From Paenibacillus tepidiphilus (lineage in GTDB: Bacteria > Bacillota > Bacilli > Paenibacillales > Paenibacillaceae): a stretch of 64,000 nucleotides of DNA. The notes beneath the pieces were generated by a model, which did not search any database, was not told the origin of the DNA, and saw only the letters and a list, made by a program, of their open reading frames with translations. Below, piece by piece: positions 51,833 to 60,834 of this stretch. Position 1 is the first letter of the stretch. Each line of letters starts with the position of its first letter. The stretch lies in assembly GCF_008635795.1 (NCBI RefSeq), contig NZ_VWRQ01000026.1, positions 1 to 64,000 on the forward strand, in the 5' to 3' direction. The position numbers and the translations under genes were made by a program.

Positions 51833-52735
51833 TTAATCCAGCCTTAGACGCGATCCCTGCTTGCCGACAAAATCAAGTACGGCATCCAGATTCTGCGGCG
51901 CAGCCTCTGCCAGCAAATCTCCGCGTACCTGCAACCGCTCCTCGATATTGAGCAGGTGAAACGCCTTCGGATCGGCATTCTGCCGCACTTCCTCCCAGGT
52001 CAGCGGCGTGCTGACCGTCGCTTCCGCACGGCCCCGCGGCGTGTAGGGGGCGGCTAAGCTTTTGCCCGCCGCGTGCTGGACATAATCGATATAAATCCGG
52101 CCTTCCCGGTCACGCAGCCGGCGCTCCACCGTGAAGAGCTTCGGATACTTGTCCGCCAGATAATGCCCCGTGAAGGACCCCAGCTTGCGCAGCTGGTCGA
52201 ACGTGTATCCCGGCTGCAGCGGGATGATGATCTGGACCCCGGTCGCTCCCGAGGTCTTCGGGACGGAAGCAATCCCCATGTCTACGAGCGTCTCGCCGAT
52301 CAGCGACACCGCCTCCATCAGCCCGCTCTCCCCTCCTTCGCTGGGGTCAATATCCAGAACCCATTCCGCCGGCTCCTCCCCGCCGATAAATTCAAAGGAC
52401 GGATGGAATTCCAGCGCATCTAGATTCCCAAGCCATAGCAGAGTAGACAGCGAATTTAAGTTCACATAGCGGATAGCATTGTGGTCGGCTGTGTCGACGA
52501 AATCCGGAAGGCCACCCGGCGCATTCTTTTGATAGAACGGCTTCTCGTCCACCCCGCCTGGATAACGGATTGTCGTCAAATAGCGGTTCCGGCAGTAAGG
52601 GAGCAGGTAAGGTGCCAGCGCAATCAGCTTGCCCAGGTAATCCGCCTTGCGGATGCCTGCCTCCGGCCAGAGCAGCTTGCCCGGATGGGTAACGGCAATC
52701 CGGTTGCCCTCAACCTCAAGTTCATTGCTGCTCAT
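51833..52735 (-). CDS. ligD: LigD-type NHEJ polymerase (primase-polymerase)
   Basis: 300 aa. It is an archaeo-eukaryotic primase-like polymerase domain that fills gaps at Ku-held DNA ends, preferring ribonucleotides. Motifs are 'EWVLDIDPSEGG' (DxD metal site), 'KTSGATGVQIIIPL' and 'RIYIDYVQHAAGKSLAAPY' (third acidic residue). It stands alone rather than being fused to ligase. It starts in an ATGA overlap with the ligase gene. Confidence 0.92.
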   Translation of the reverse strand: MSSNELEVEGNRIAVTHPGKLLWPEAGIRKADYLGKLIALAPYLLPYCRNRYLTTIRYPGGVDEKPFYQKNAPGGLPDFVDTADHNAIRYVNLNSLSTLLWLGNLDALEFHPSFEFIGGEEPAEWVLDIDPSEGGESGLMEAVSLIGETLVDMGIASVPKTSGATGVQIIIPLQPGYTFDQLRKLGSFTGHYLADKYPKLFTVERRLRDREGRIYIDYVQHAAGKSLAAPYTPRGRAEATVSTPLTWEEVRQNADPKAFHLLNIEERLQVRGDLLAEAAPQNLDAVLDFVGKQGSRLRLD

Positions 52736-53640
52736 CGGATAATCCCCTCCAGCTCCTGCAGTTTCGGTTGACGCAGCAGCCCGGCTTCGGTGACCTCCCG
52801 CCCGCTGACCTGAACGGTCAGCGGCTGCTTCAGCCAGCGGATATCGGCGCCGCGCAATCCCTCCGGCAATCCGGCCGGGAAATAGTCTGCGGCCCGGCCG
52901 CTCATATCCAGCCGGGCCAGCTGCGCCTTCGCGGACTCGTTCAGGCCGGACGAGATCCGGCCGAAATAACGGCCTTCCCGGACCATCGCCAGACTGGACA
53001 GCCGGCCTTCCTTGTACAGCACGGCCACAACCAGGGCCTCATAATGAAAGGAGGCTTTGCGCTTGTACCAGTCGGCATGATCTTTGCCTGCGCGGTACAG
53101 GCTGCCGCTCCGCTTGGCGATTACACCCTCCCAGCCATGCTCGGCCACCCAGTTCCAGAGGGCTTCGCCATCCTCAAAGGTGTCCGCCAGGTATAACGGC
53201 GGCCCCCAATCAGCGGCCAGGGCGCGGAGCCGCCGGTTCCGCTCTTCAAACGGCAGGCCGCGCAGGTCCTCGCCGTCTTCGTACAGCAGATCGAAGAGCA
53301 CATACTGTACCGGCCTTTGCACGGCCGCCTGGGCGATAAGCTGCGGGTCCTGCAGCTTATCCCGCTTCTGCATCAGCTGGAAGCTGGGCCGGCCGGAGCC
53401 CGGCTCCAGAATAACGGCTTCCCCGTCCAGCACAAAGCTGCCGTGCTGCCGGGACAGCGCCGCCGCCAGCTCGGGATAGACGGCCGTCTTGGGCAGCATT
53501 TGCTTCGACCACAGGGCAGCCCGGCCGTCCTGCACCGCCGCAATGGTCCGGAAGCCGTCCCATTTCAGCTGGTAACGCCAATCCTCGCCCTGCGGAAGCT
53601 CGCGGACCAGTATCGGAGACATGGGCAGCAGCGGCTGCAT
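52732..53640 (-). CDS. ATP-dependent DNA ligase (NHEJ)
   Basis: 302 aa. Motif I 'YQLKWDGFR' carries the adenylated Lys (near residue 26). Motif III is 'YVLFDLLYEDG', motif IV 'WEGVIAKR' and motif V 'WYKRK', followed by a short OB domain. It seals breaks aligned by Ku and corresponds to the LIG half of LigD. No nuclease domain is attached. It lies 3 bp after ku. Confidence 0.92.
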   Translation of the reverse strand: MQPLLPMSPILVRELPQGEDWRYQLKWDGFRTIAAVQDGRAALWSKQMLPKTAVYPELAAALSRQHGSFVLDGEAVILEPGSGRPSFQLMQKRDKLQDPQLIAQAAVQRPVQYVLFDLLYEDGEDLRGLPFEERNRRLRALAADWGPPLYLADTFEDGEALWNWVAEHGWEGVIAKRSGSLYRAGKDHADWYKRKASFHYEALVVAVLYKEGRLSSLAMVREGRYFGRISSGLNESAKAQLARLDMSGRAADYFPAGLPEGLRGADIRWLKQPLTVQVSGREVTEAGLLRQPKLQELEGIIR

Positions 53641-53643
53641 GCC

Positions 53644-54510
53644 TTAAGCTCCGGTACGCTTGGAGCGCCCTTTGCTGCGGTTTTTCGTCGCGGGTCCCTT
53701 CGTCTCCTTGCTCGTCCCTTTCCCTTTGTCTGTATGGTCGGCCGGCTTCAACTGCTTAAGGCTGGCCTGGAGCGCATCCATCAGATCAAGCACATTGCCG
53801 ACCTTCTCCTCCGGTGCGACCTTGACCTCGCGTCCTTCTATTTTGTCCTCAATAGCTTCCATCAGGCGCTCCCGGTATTCATCCTTGTATTTCTCCGGCT
53901 CGAAGTCGCCGGTAAGCTGGCCGATCAGCGTCTTCGCCATATCCAGCTCGCGGCGGTCCACCTTCTCATCATCCGGCAGGCCCGGAATCTGCTTACGGTC
54001 GCGGATTTCCTCTTCGTAGAACATCGTAACCAGCGACAGCACACCGTCGACGACACGCACGGCTGCCAGACTGCTCTTCTGGCGGATCGTCACATTGGCG
54101 ATGCCGATCTTCTCCGTTGCTTTCAAAGCCTCCACCAGCAGCTTGTATGCATGCACTCCCGTCTCTTCGGGCGACAAATAATAGGTCTTCTGATAGTAAA
54201 TCGGATCGATATCGGCGAGATCAACGAAGTCCAGAATCCGGATCTCCCGCGAAGTCTCGGAGGCCAGCTCCTCCAGCTCCTCCTTGTCGAAGGTAACGAA
54301 GTGCCCCTCCTCATATTCGTAGCCCTTGACGATATCGCTCCAGGCGACCTCCTGCTCGCATTTCGGGCAGGTACGGCTGTAATGGATCGGTTCATTGTAT
54401 TCGCGGTGCAGCATCCGCAGCGGAATATCGTTGTCGTGAGTTGCGGTGTACATTTTGACAGGCACATTGACCAGTCCGAAGATGACAGCGCCCTTCCAGA
54501 TCGTCTGCAT
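53644..54510 (-). CDS. ku: Ku protein for non-homologous end joining
   Basis: 288 aa. It is a homodimeric ring that binds double-strand ends and recruits LigD. The beta-barrel core begins 'MQTIWKGAVIFGLVNVPVKM'. A CxxC pair is at 'RTCPKCEQEV', and the core continues through 'IREILDF'-like helices. A Lys/Arg/Ser-rich tail (260-288) would contact DNA. It is the first gene of a three-gene operon. In Bacillus ku and ligD serve spores, which is plausible here. Confidence 0.95.
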   Translation of the reverse strand: MQTIWKGAVIFGLVNVPVKMYTATHDNDIPLRMLHREYNEPIHYSRTCPKCEQEVAWSDIVKGYEYEEGHFVTFDKEELEELASETSREIRILDFVDLADIDPIYYQKTYYLSPEETGVHAYKLLVEALKATEKIGIANVTIRQKSSLAAVRVVDGVLSLVTMFYEEEIRDRKQIPGLPDDEKVDRRELDMAKTLIGQLTGDFEPEKYKDEYRERLMEAIEDKIEGREVKVAPEEKVGNVLDLMDALQASLKQLKPADHTDKGKGTSKETKGPATKNRSKGRSKRTGA

Positions 54511-54713
54511 GCCGGTAACCTCCTCTGTTCAATTCGTCAATGCCCATTATTAACCGCTTTGACTATGGGACAATCAAGCGGCAGGCGGGTCCGGGGCTTC
54601 CTTCTTATGGCAGGGATGAAGAATTGGTAGATATGAAGAAGTGGTAGGCATGAAGTGTGCTGGAGCTGTCCTGCGGGTATAGTGTTTAGAAAGAGAAGAA
54701 GGGAGAAGGTTCA

Positions 54714-55289
54714 ATGGGCGTGGAACAAACTGGACGTAGAGCGGTCTTTCTGGACCGGGATGGCGTACTAACCGAGGTCAAAACAAAGCGGGTCCGCTAT
54801 GTTAACAAGCCGGAGGATGTCTATTTACTGCCGGGGGCGGCGGAAGCGGTGGCCGGCCTGCATCAGGCGGGCTATGCGGTCTATATCGTCACCAACCAGG
54901 GCGGTGTCGGGCTGGGGCGGATGAGCCGTTCAGCGCTGTCGGCGGTGCACGGGCGGCTGGAAGCGCTGCTGGCGGAGCGGGGCGCGCACATCGACGAGAT
55001 CCTCGCCTGCACACACAGGCCGCAAGCAGGCTGCTCCTGCCGGAAGCCCCAGCCCGGCATGATCCTGGAGCTCGCAGAGCGGCACGGCATTGACTTGGCG
55101 CAGAGCTATATGGTCGGCGATATGGAGTCGGACATCCAGGCCGGGCAAGCGGCCGGTACGATGACGGTGCGCATCGCCGGCCGGAAGCGCCGGGCAGCGA
55201 AGCAGCCGGCGGCGGACCTTACAGCTTCCTCGCTGCTGGAGGCGGCCGTCCTTATAATCCGCCGGCTAGCCGGGAAGGCGGCGGATTGA
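54714..55289 (+). CDS. HAD-IIIA phosphatase (GmhB-like)
   Basis: 191 aa. The DxD motif is at Asp14/Asp16 ('VFLDRDGVLTE'), motif II 'VYIVTNQGGVG', and motif IV 'YMVGDMESDIQAGQAAG'. The zinc site 'CTHRPQAGCSCRKPQPG' is typical of D,D-heptose 1,7-bisphosphate phosphatases and histidinol-phosphatase relatives. Without other heptose genes nearby its substrate is uncertain. ATG at 54714 follows AGAAGG. The GC content is higher than its neighbours. Confidence 0.88.
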   Translation: MGVEQTGRRAVFLDRDGVLTEVKTKRVRYVNKPEDVYLLPGAAEAVAGLHQAGYAVYIVTNQGGVGLGRMSRSALSAVHGRLEALLAERGAHIDEILACTHRPQAGCSCRKPQPGMILELAERHGIDLAQSYMVGDMESDIQAGQAAGTMTVRIAGRKRRAAKQPAADLTASSLLEAAVLIIRRLAGKAAD

Positions 55290-55340
55290 AGGAGTCCTCA
55301 CATTGTTTATCGGCTAGAACTTCTCGTCATATCGTCGGCC

Positions 55341-56729
55341 TTAAGCCGATACCGACGGCGGCTTCAACACTTCGATTTGCCGCCACTTCCCGTCCAGATA
55401 CCTCTTACCTACAAACAGCAGCATCGCCAGCGTGAACGCCAGCAGCTCCAGCCATACCCAGTAAAGCGAGTAACCGGCCACAGTGTATGTAAGATAGGGC
55501 AGCACCAGATAAAAGACGATGGGCATCAGCAAATACAGCTTCATCATAAACAGGGTGTCACCGGCTGCCTTGAGAATGCTGCCAATGACAATCTGTACGG
55601 AATCAAAAATAATCCAGACAGAGGTGAGCCGAACCAGCGGAATGGTAATATCAAGCACTGCCTGATAGCCCGGAGAGCTGGGGTCATGGAAGATGGAGAT
55701 CAGCGGACCGGGCAGCAGATTAAAGACCGCAATAATCAGCACATTGAAGCCGAGTGCGAGCCACAGGCCTTTGCGCAATACACCTGAGATATTATCCGTT
55801 CTCCCTCCTCCCCGCTCCTGGGCCGCTACAATACTGAGCGCATTGCCTAGTCCCCATATCGGAAAGATCGACAGACCCTCGATGGTAAACACGATATTGG
55901 CTGCAGTGAGATCATTTTCCCCCGTGCCGCCGAGGATAAGCAGCAGCAGACTGAAGTAGGCTGTTCCCACAAACGACTGAATCCCTGAAGGCAAACCAAA
56001 TTTCCAGATCTTCTTGAATGGCGCAAGGTCCGGCTTCCAATGCTTGAATACCTCAAATCCTTTCTTATAGGCCGGGGTACATAACAGCAGAACGGTCAGC
56101 AGCAGATTCAGCAGACAGCTGAATAAGGTAGCCAGCCCGGCGCCCTTGATCCCTCCCAGCTCGGGAAACCCCCAGTTTCCGAAGATAAGCAGCCAATCCA
56201 GCAGAATATTGCACAGATTCGCAATGACGGAAACATACAGAATTTTCTTGGTATCGCCCACTCCCCGGAACAGGCTGGAGCAGGCGGCAATCATAATCTG
56301 AACGCTGTTCGACAGGATCATCAAATAGAAAAATTGCTTCTCATAAGCCAGAAGCTCACCGCCGTGTCCCATCAGCGAGAAGATTTGGGCAACCAGCGGC
56401 GATATGGCGAGCAGCCCCAAGGTGGACAGCAGGCTGATGTATATCCCCTGCCACAATGTTCTGCTGCTGCTTTTACGGTCCCCCGCTCCATAATGGTGCG
56501 AGATCAGCGTGGAAGAGAACCCGACGACCCCGAGAAAGATGCTCGCCAGTGAGGTAGCTACGTTGCTGGCCGGCATCACCGCCGCAAATTGCGTCGTGTC
56601 GTAACGGGCGACAAAGGCTCTGTCGATGAACACCATAATATTAATGGAGAACATCGATAAGATAATGGGATACGTTATGCGGATAATATTCCTGTAGGAT
56701 ACCGGTTCTGAAGCGGCGGTCTGATCCAA
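55341..56729 (-). CDS. MATE family efflux transporter
   Basis: About 462 aa with 12 membrane helices in two MatE halves ('LSMFSINIMVFIDRAFVARY', 'FGLPSGIQSFVGTAYFSLLL'). TTG at 56729 has GGAGGG seven bases upstream, and it lies 33 bp after the activator gene. MATE proteins export small cationic or amphipathic compounds by Na+ or H+ antiport. As the last gene of the NRPS-dehydratase operon, it is the likely exporter of the product, or a self-resistance pump. Confidence 0.9.
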   Translation of the reverse strand: MDQTAASEPVSYRNIIRITYPIILSMFSINIMVFIDRAFVARYDTTQFAAVMPASNVATSLASIFLGVVGFSSTLISHHYGAGDRKSSSRTLWQGIYISLLSTLGLLAISPLVAQIFSLMGHGGELLAYEKQFFYLMILSNSVQIMIAACSSLFRGVGDTKKILYVSVIANLCNILLDWLLIFGNWGFPELGGIKGAGLATLFSCLLNLLLTVLLLCTPAYKKGFEVFKHWKPDLAPFKKIWKFGLPSGIQSFVGTAYFSLLLLILGGTGENDLTAANIVFTIEGLSIFPIWGLGNALSIVAAQERGGGRTDNISGVLRKGLWLALGFNVLIIAVFNLLPGPLISIFHDPSSPGYQAVLDITIPLVRLTSVWIIFDSVQIVIGSILKAAGDTLFMMKLYLLMPIVFYLVLPYLTYTVAGYSLYWVWLELLAFTLAMLLFVGKRYLDGKWRQIEVLKPPSVSA

Positions 56730-56762
56730 GCAGATTCCCTCCTTTCCTAAAAGAATTGACAA

Positions 56763-57524
56763 TTATCCCAGATAGGCTGCACCAATCGCACCTGTAACCT
56801 GCGGATAATCGGTGACGTGCACCTTCATTTTGAGCTTTTCCTGCAGGGAATTAATAATTCCGATGTTCTTGGCTACGCCTCCGCTCATCCCGAGCGGTTC
56901 ACGGATACCCACCGATTTCAGCAGAGCGATGGAACGGGTGGCGATGGAATCATGGACGCCTTTGACAATATCGGGTGCAGGCGTCCCAACCGCTACCAGG
57001 GATACCACCTCGGTCTCCGCAAATACGGAGCACATGCTGCTGATGCGCGCGGCCGACGTGGAAGCGAGCGATATTTCCCCCATCTCTTCCAATTGTACGT
57101 TGAGCGCTCTGGCAATAATATCAAGGAAGCGCCCGCAGCCGGCAGCGCATTTGTCATTCATCAGAAAGTTAAGCACATTGCCGTCATCATCCAGCTGGAT
57201 CGCTTTACTGTCCTGGCCCCCGATATCCAGAATGGTCCGGATTTCCGGATTGAGGAAATACATCCCCTTTGCGTGGCAGGTGATTTCGGAGAAGTTTTTA
57301 TTGGAGAACGGTACGTTTTCACGGCCATAACCGGTGGTAACCACTACATCCACCTGATCCTCCGTCAGTCCGGCCTTATCCAGTACATTGCGGAAGGTGG
57401 TCTGGGCCGATTGCCGGTTGTTGCCGCCTGTATAGATCACGTCGTAAGCCAGTACTTCTTGTTTGTCCTTGAGCACTGCCGACTTGGTCGAGAGTGAGCC
57501 GATGTCGATTCCAACTGTTATCAT
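56763..57524 (-). CDS. 2-hydroxyacyl-CoA dehydratase activator ATPase (HgdC/HadI-like)
   Basis: 253 aa of the BadF/BcrA ATPase family. The actin-like phosphate motif is 'GIDIGSLSTKSAVLKD', and 'LDIGGQDSKAIQLDDDG' is also present. Cys126 ('NDKCAAGCGRFLD') and Cys165 ('SSMCSVFAETE') match the two ligands per subunit that hold the single [4Fe-4S] cluster of the homodimer. It fires one low-potential electron into the dehydratase at the cost of ATP. It is extremely oxygen-sensitive in known systems. 253 aa is the standard length. It lies between the dehydratase and MATE genes. Confidence 0.93.
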   Translation of the reverse strand: MITVGIDIGSLSTKSAVLKDKQEVLAYDVIYTGGNNRQSAQTTFRNVLDKAGLTEDQVDVVVTTGYGRENVPFSNKNFSEITCHAKGMYFLNPEIRTILDIGGQDSKAIQLDDDGNVLNFLMNDKCAAGCGRFLDIIARALNVQLEEMGEISLASTSAARISSMCSVFAETEVVSLVAVGTPAPDIVKGVHDSIATRSIALLKSVGIREPLGMSGGVAKNIGIINSLQEKLKMKVHVTDYPQVTGAIGAAYLG

Positions 57525-57550
57525 GATTGATTTCTCCTTTATGCTTAGGT

Positions 57551-58786
57551 TTAAAGAATTTCCAGGAAGGCATCAATGCGGTTTTTCACCTGGGAGAATG
57601 AATAATTATTTTTGTCCCGGATATCCACATCGACCGACAGAAACTTGATTTTCTTCAGCAGCGCCATTTCACGGACAGCTTGTCCCAAGCCCATCATGTT
57701 GCGGCAGCCCCAGGTGTTGACCAGAATAATGCAGTCGATCTCGTTCTCGTCGCAGACATAAGCGGTTTGCTCCCGCATGCGGACCGAGTTCCACAGATAG
57801 GATATGGAGCGTCTGGCCATCGTCTCAAGCGTCTGCCCGGAATCCAGCAGCATCAAGTTACCTTCCCAATAGGTTGTCCAGTAGACGAGCTCGATTTTGT
57901 GCTCCAGGTACTGGACCATTTCATGGGATTGGTCAGGCGCGAGACCGACCCAGAGCATTCGCTTCATACGCGGCGCGGTTTCTCCGGCTGCCAGCTTCTC
58001 CTGAGTCTCGTCATACAGCGTCCGGCATATCTTGACCATCTCTTTCATGCCCCAGCAGTTGACGGCCATAATCTCATACAGCTCGCGCTGCAGTCCGGGG
58101 ATATGAACCTTTTTGGCAATATCGATGGTCTTCAGAAAATAATCCTTGGCCTCGTTGGACAATGCGATCACCTGGCGGAACCGCGCATCATCATACGCCA
58201 TCCCGGTAGCCTGCTCGATCTCCTGCAGCACATGCTGGAATTGCTCAGCCAGATAGGCCACCGATTCATCCGTTTCCTGGAGAGGCACATTGAAGGTGCT
58301 GTATACCGTGTCATAGATTTTGCTGAATTGAAACCCGAGCTTGGACAGCCCGTCGCACAGATGGTTGTTGATAATAATCATGTCGGGCCGCGGCAGGCAA
58401 TTCGCCAATGCGGCACCGTAGGCGGCGCGCACACTGGAGCATAAATCCCGGGGGAGGTAATTCTCTTCGGTCAGCCGCAGGCACATGTCGATGGCTTCCG
58501 ATTGCGAGAACAGGGTCGAGATGCTCTCAAAATTCAGCGAGATGAATCCGAAGGCAAATAACAGCTCATTGGGGAACACCTCACCCACGTAGGCCACCTT
58601 CGTCTGCTCCTTGAAGCATTCGGTAATGTAATAGGCATTGAACAGCGAGCGGTAACGGGCTGTCTTGGGGAAGCTGGGCTCGATATAGTTGTCCATATTG
58701 TAGCTGGTCAGATTCTCTCTCATTTTCCTCGCCTGCAGCTTCCGGTCATTGCCGTCAATCAGCTTGAACTCGCGGGTCAGTATCAT
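57551..58786 (-). CDS. 2-hydroxyacyl-CoA dehydratase family subunit (larger)
   Basis: 411 aa from ATG at 58786, five bases after AGGAGG. It belongs to the benzoyl-CoA reductase/2-hydroxyglutaryl-CoA dehydratase family. Three cysteines sit where [4Fe-4S] ligands are expected: Cys116 ('LPRDLCSSVRA'), Cys144 ('NHLCDGLSK') and Cys361 ('VNTWGCRNMMG'). 'VGEVFPNELLFAFGF' corresponds to the family's 'PxELxxAxG' block. With the next subunit it should form a heterodimer that removes water from a 2-hydroxyacyl thioester by a ketyl radical. The sequence is fairly divergent from the amino-acid-fermenting HgdA/HadB that I can recall. Confidence 0.88.
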   Translation of the reverse strand: MILTREFKLIDGNDRKLQARKMRENLTSYNMDNYIEPSFPKTARYRSLFNAYYITECFKEQTKVAYVGEVFPNELLFAFGFISLNFESISTLFSQSEAIDMCLRLTEENYLPRDLCSSVRAAYGAALANCLPRPDMIIINNHLCDGLSKLGFQFSKIYDTVYSTFNVPLQETDESVAYLAEQFQHVLQEIEQATGMAYDDARFRQVIALSNEAKDYFLKTIDIAKKVHIPGLQRELYEIMAVNCWGMKEMVKICRTLYDETQEKLAAGETAPRMKRMLWVGLAPDQSHEMVQYLEHKIELVYWTTYWEGNLMLLDSGQTLETMARRSISYLWNSVRMREQTAYVCDENEIDCIILVNTWGCRNMMGLGQAVREMALLKKIKFLSVDVDIRDKNNYSFSQVKNRIDAFLEIL

Positions 58787-58799
58787 AGGCGCCTCCTCC

Positions 58800-59915
58800 T
58801 TAGGATATTCTGGTCTCAAAAAAGGTCTGAATCCGCGTCCGGATGCTCTGGATATTCGTCATATGCTGCTCCGACTCGATGAAGAGCACCGGGATGCCCT
58901 GCTGGGCCAGCGAATGGCGGATATAGGGGTAATCCATCAGATTGGTATCGCAGAATTTCAGCGACACATACAGTACCGCATCAATTTCATGCTCTTCCAC
59001 GAGATCGCGGATATGCGCTGCCCTGCGGTCGGCATCAATCATGCGTGCGCTGACGGCCTTTCCCAGATAATAGTCGGCAATGGCGGACAACGGATCTTCC
59101 GCGTCCTCGTTGATCTCACCGGCAAAGTAATTAAAGCCCGTGCTGAGATCCTCGCAAACGATACGGGCGCCGGTCCGTTCAATCACCTCCAGAATGCTGG
59201 GATTATCAAAATAACTGCCGCTGATCAGCACCTTGCAGCCGTTCGGAGACGCCGGTGCTTCCACACCTTCATATTCCCGGAGCGCTGCGGACAATCTGCG
59301 GTTGAATTCCTCCTTCATCCCGGCGCTGCCTGCCTTGACGAGCTCCAGCAATTGCATGGATTGTATCGGCAGAATGCCTTCATTGCGCATACGGCTGGCC
59401 GTCCGCAGCAGTCTGCGCGACTCATTGCACAGCCGGATTGCTCCGCGCAGTGCTTCTTCGTCGATGGTGACTCCATAGTGCTCCTCCAGGTCACCCAGCA
59501 GCCGCTTAAGCTGGAACCGGTAATAACTGAAGGACGCGGGCTTCGTGTCCTTCGGCAATTCCAGCAGATGATAGAACTGCCCCCCGACATGCTTCTGCCA
59601 TACCTCGTACAGGCGTTTGCGCATATCGCAGGTGTCCAGAAACACATGTCCGTCCGCGAAGGAATACACTTCATCCAGCCCCTCGCTGAAGCAGCTGAGG
59701 ATATAGGAGCAGAAGTTGTTCGACAGAATGGAGGACGCCTCCGAGCTTACGGTGCGCGTCTCTCCGGTCAGGCGGAACGGGGCGATGCCGGCGGCATACA
59801 GAAGCTCTTCCGGCATGTAAATCGAGCTGAAGCCGAGCTTTGGACGGTCAAGCTGCGGCAGCAGCTCCAATCTGCTCCGGTGCAGGTCATATACGCTATC
59901 GAACAATTGGGTCAT
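58800..59915 (-). CDS. 2-hydroxyacyl-CoA dehydratase family subunit (smaller)
   Basis: 371 aa. The family opening is 'LGFSSIYMPEELLYAAG'. Likely cluster ligands are Cys69 ('NNFCSYILSC'), Cys96 ('FLDTCDMRK') and Cys322 ('LKFCDTNLMDYPYIR'); the last is the typical 'KFCD' block. The C-terminus 'TRIQTFFE' follows the family 'TRIEAFxE'. ATG has AAAAGGAG upstream. It overlaps the thioesterase end by 20 bp, so it is translationally coupled. It partners the 411-aa subunit. Confidence 0.9.
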   Translation of the reverse strand: MTQLFDSVYDLHRSRLELLPQLDRPKLGFSSIYMPEELLYAAGIAPFRLTGETRTVSSEASSILSNNFCSYILSCFSEGLDEVYSFADGHVFLDTCDMRKRLYEVWQKHVGGQFYHLLELPKDTKPASFSYYRFQLKRLLGDLEEHYGVTIDEEALRGAIRLCNESRRLLRTASRMRNEGILPIQSMQLLELVKAGSAGMKEEFNRRLSAALREYEGVEAPASPNGCKVLISGSYFDNPSILEVIERTGARIVCEDLSTGFNYFAGEINEDAEDPLSAIADYYLGKAVSARMIDADRRAAHIRDLVEEHEIDAVLYVSLKFCDTNLMDYPYIRHSLAQQGIPVLFIESEQHMTNIQSIRTRIQTFFETRIS

Positions 59916-60807
59916 AGGGAGACTCCTTTTCCAGAATGGTATTTAAGATACCGGCCAATTGCGCCCCGGTCTCTGCCCCGAACAACTCGTAATGGGACGC
60001 GGCAACTTCATAAACCGCCAGACGGGGGCAATGCAACGCCCAGGACTCAAGCCCGTCAATAGGATCGGTTAACGCTTTGATCAGGTGAACCGGAAAGCCT
60101 GCGGAGCGTGCGGGAACATATTGCAGCCTGGCCAGATGAAGCGTTCGGTTCTGGTTAAGCAAATACAGCCGCTCTACGGGGGTCAGCGTTCCGAGTCTGT
60201 TCAAGGGAAACGGCCAATCCTCGTCCATAAAGCTGTAAAAGCGTGCCCAGTCTACCCCATCCGGGGATTGCAGCAGGTGGCTGTACCATGCCTCAAGGTC
60301 TTCCTCCGCCTGCAGCCGGCTGGAAAGCATAGTGTCATTCATGAATGGACTGAACAAGCTATATTCGCCGGCCGCAGAGAACAACGGCTGGCTGTCCTTG
60401 GGATAATAGCCGGGCTGCGGAGTATCGAACATACAGCACAGCCGGACTTCCTCCCCTTGCCGCTCCAGCAGCAAGGCCATCTCCAGCGCCAGGGTGCCTC
60501 CGATGGACCAGCCCGCCAGATAATACGGGCCGGCTCCTTGCAGCCTGATCCATTCGGTGTACTCGGCGGCAAGCTGCTCAATCGTTAGATTGCGGGGGAG
60601 ACCGTCGACGGCTTCATCCGGGGCAATGCCATATATATTGAACCTGTTGTCGACACCGGGGCAGAAGGGAAAATACCCTTCAATCCGGCCGGTGCCGTCA
60701 TGGATCAAATACAGCCGCTTATCCGGCTCCGTACCTTTTTGCAGCAGAACCAGCTTGCGTTTGTAGCTGAATTTGCGGTGTGCGAGCTGCAGCGCCATAG
60801 GCAGCAA
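59896..60807 (-). CDS. Stand-alone thioesterase (NRPS release-type alpha/beta hydrolase)
   Basis: 303 aa. The nucleophile is Ser101 in 'LAGWSIGGTLALE', the acid Asp128 in 'CMFDTPQPG', and the base His272 in 'AASHYELFG'. The lead-in 'LYLIHDGTGRIEGYFPF' and 'EYTEWIRLQGAGPYYLAGWS' resemble TE domains normally fused to the last NRPS module, so this may be a detached release domain rather than a proofreading TEII. TTG at 60807 lies eight bases after AAGGAGG. It is 27 bp downstream of the NRPS and overlaps the dehydratase gene. Confidence 0.88.
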   Translation of the reverse strand: MLPMALQLAHRKFSYKRKLVLLQKGTEPDKRLYLIHDGTGRIEGYFPFCPGVDNRFNIYGIAPDEAVDGLPRNLTIEQLAAEYTEWIRLQGAGPYYLAGWSIGGTLALEMALLLERQGEEVRLCCMFDTPQPGYYPKDSQPLFSAAGEYSLFSPFMNDTMLSSRLQAEEDLEAWYSHLLQSPDGVDWARFYSFMDEDWPFPLNRLGTLTPVERLYLLNQNRTLHLARLQYVPARSAGFPVHLIKALTDPIDGLESWALHCPRLAVYEVAASHYELFGAETGAQLAGILNTILEKESPYDPIVR

Positions 60808-60834
60808 ATGGGATTCCTCCTTCAGCTTCTTCTT

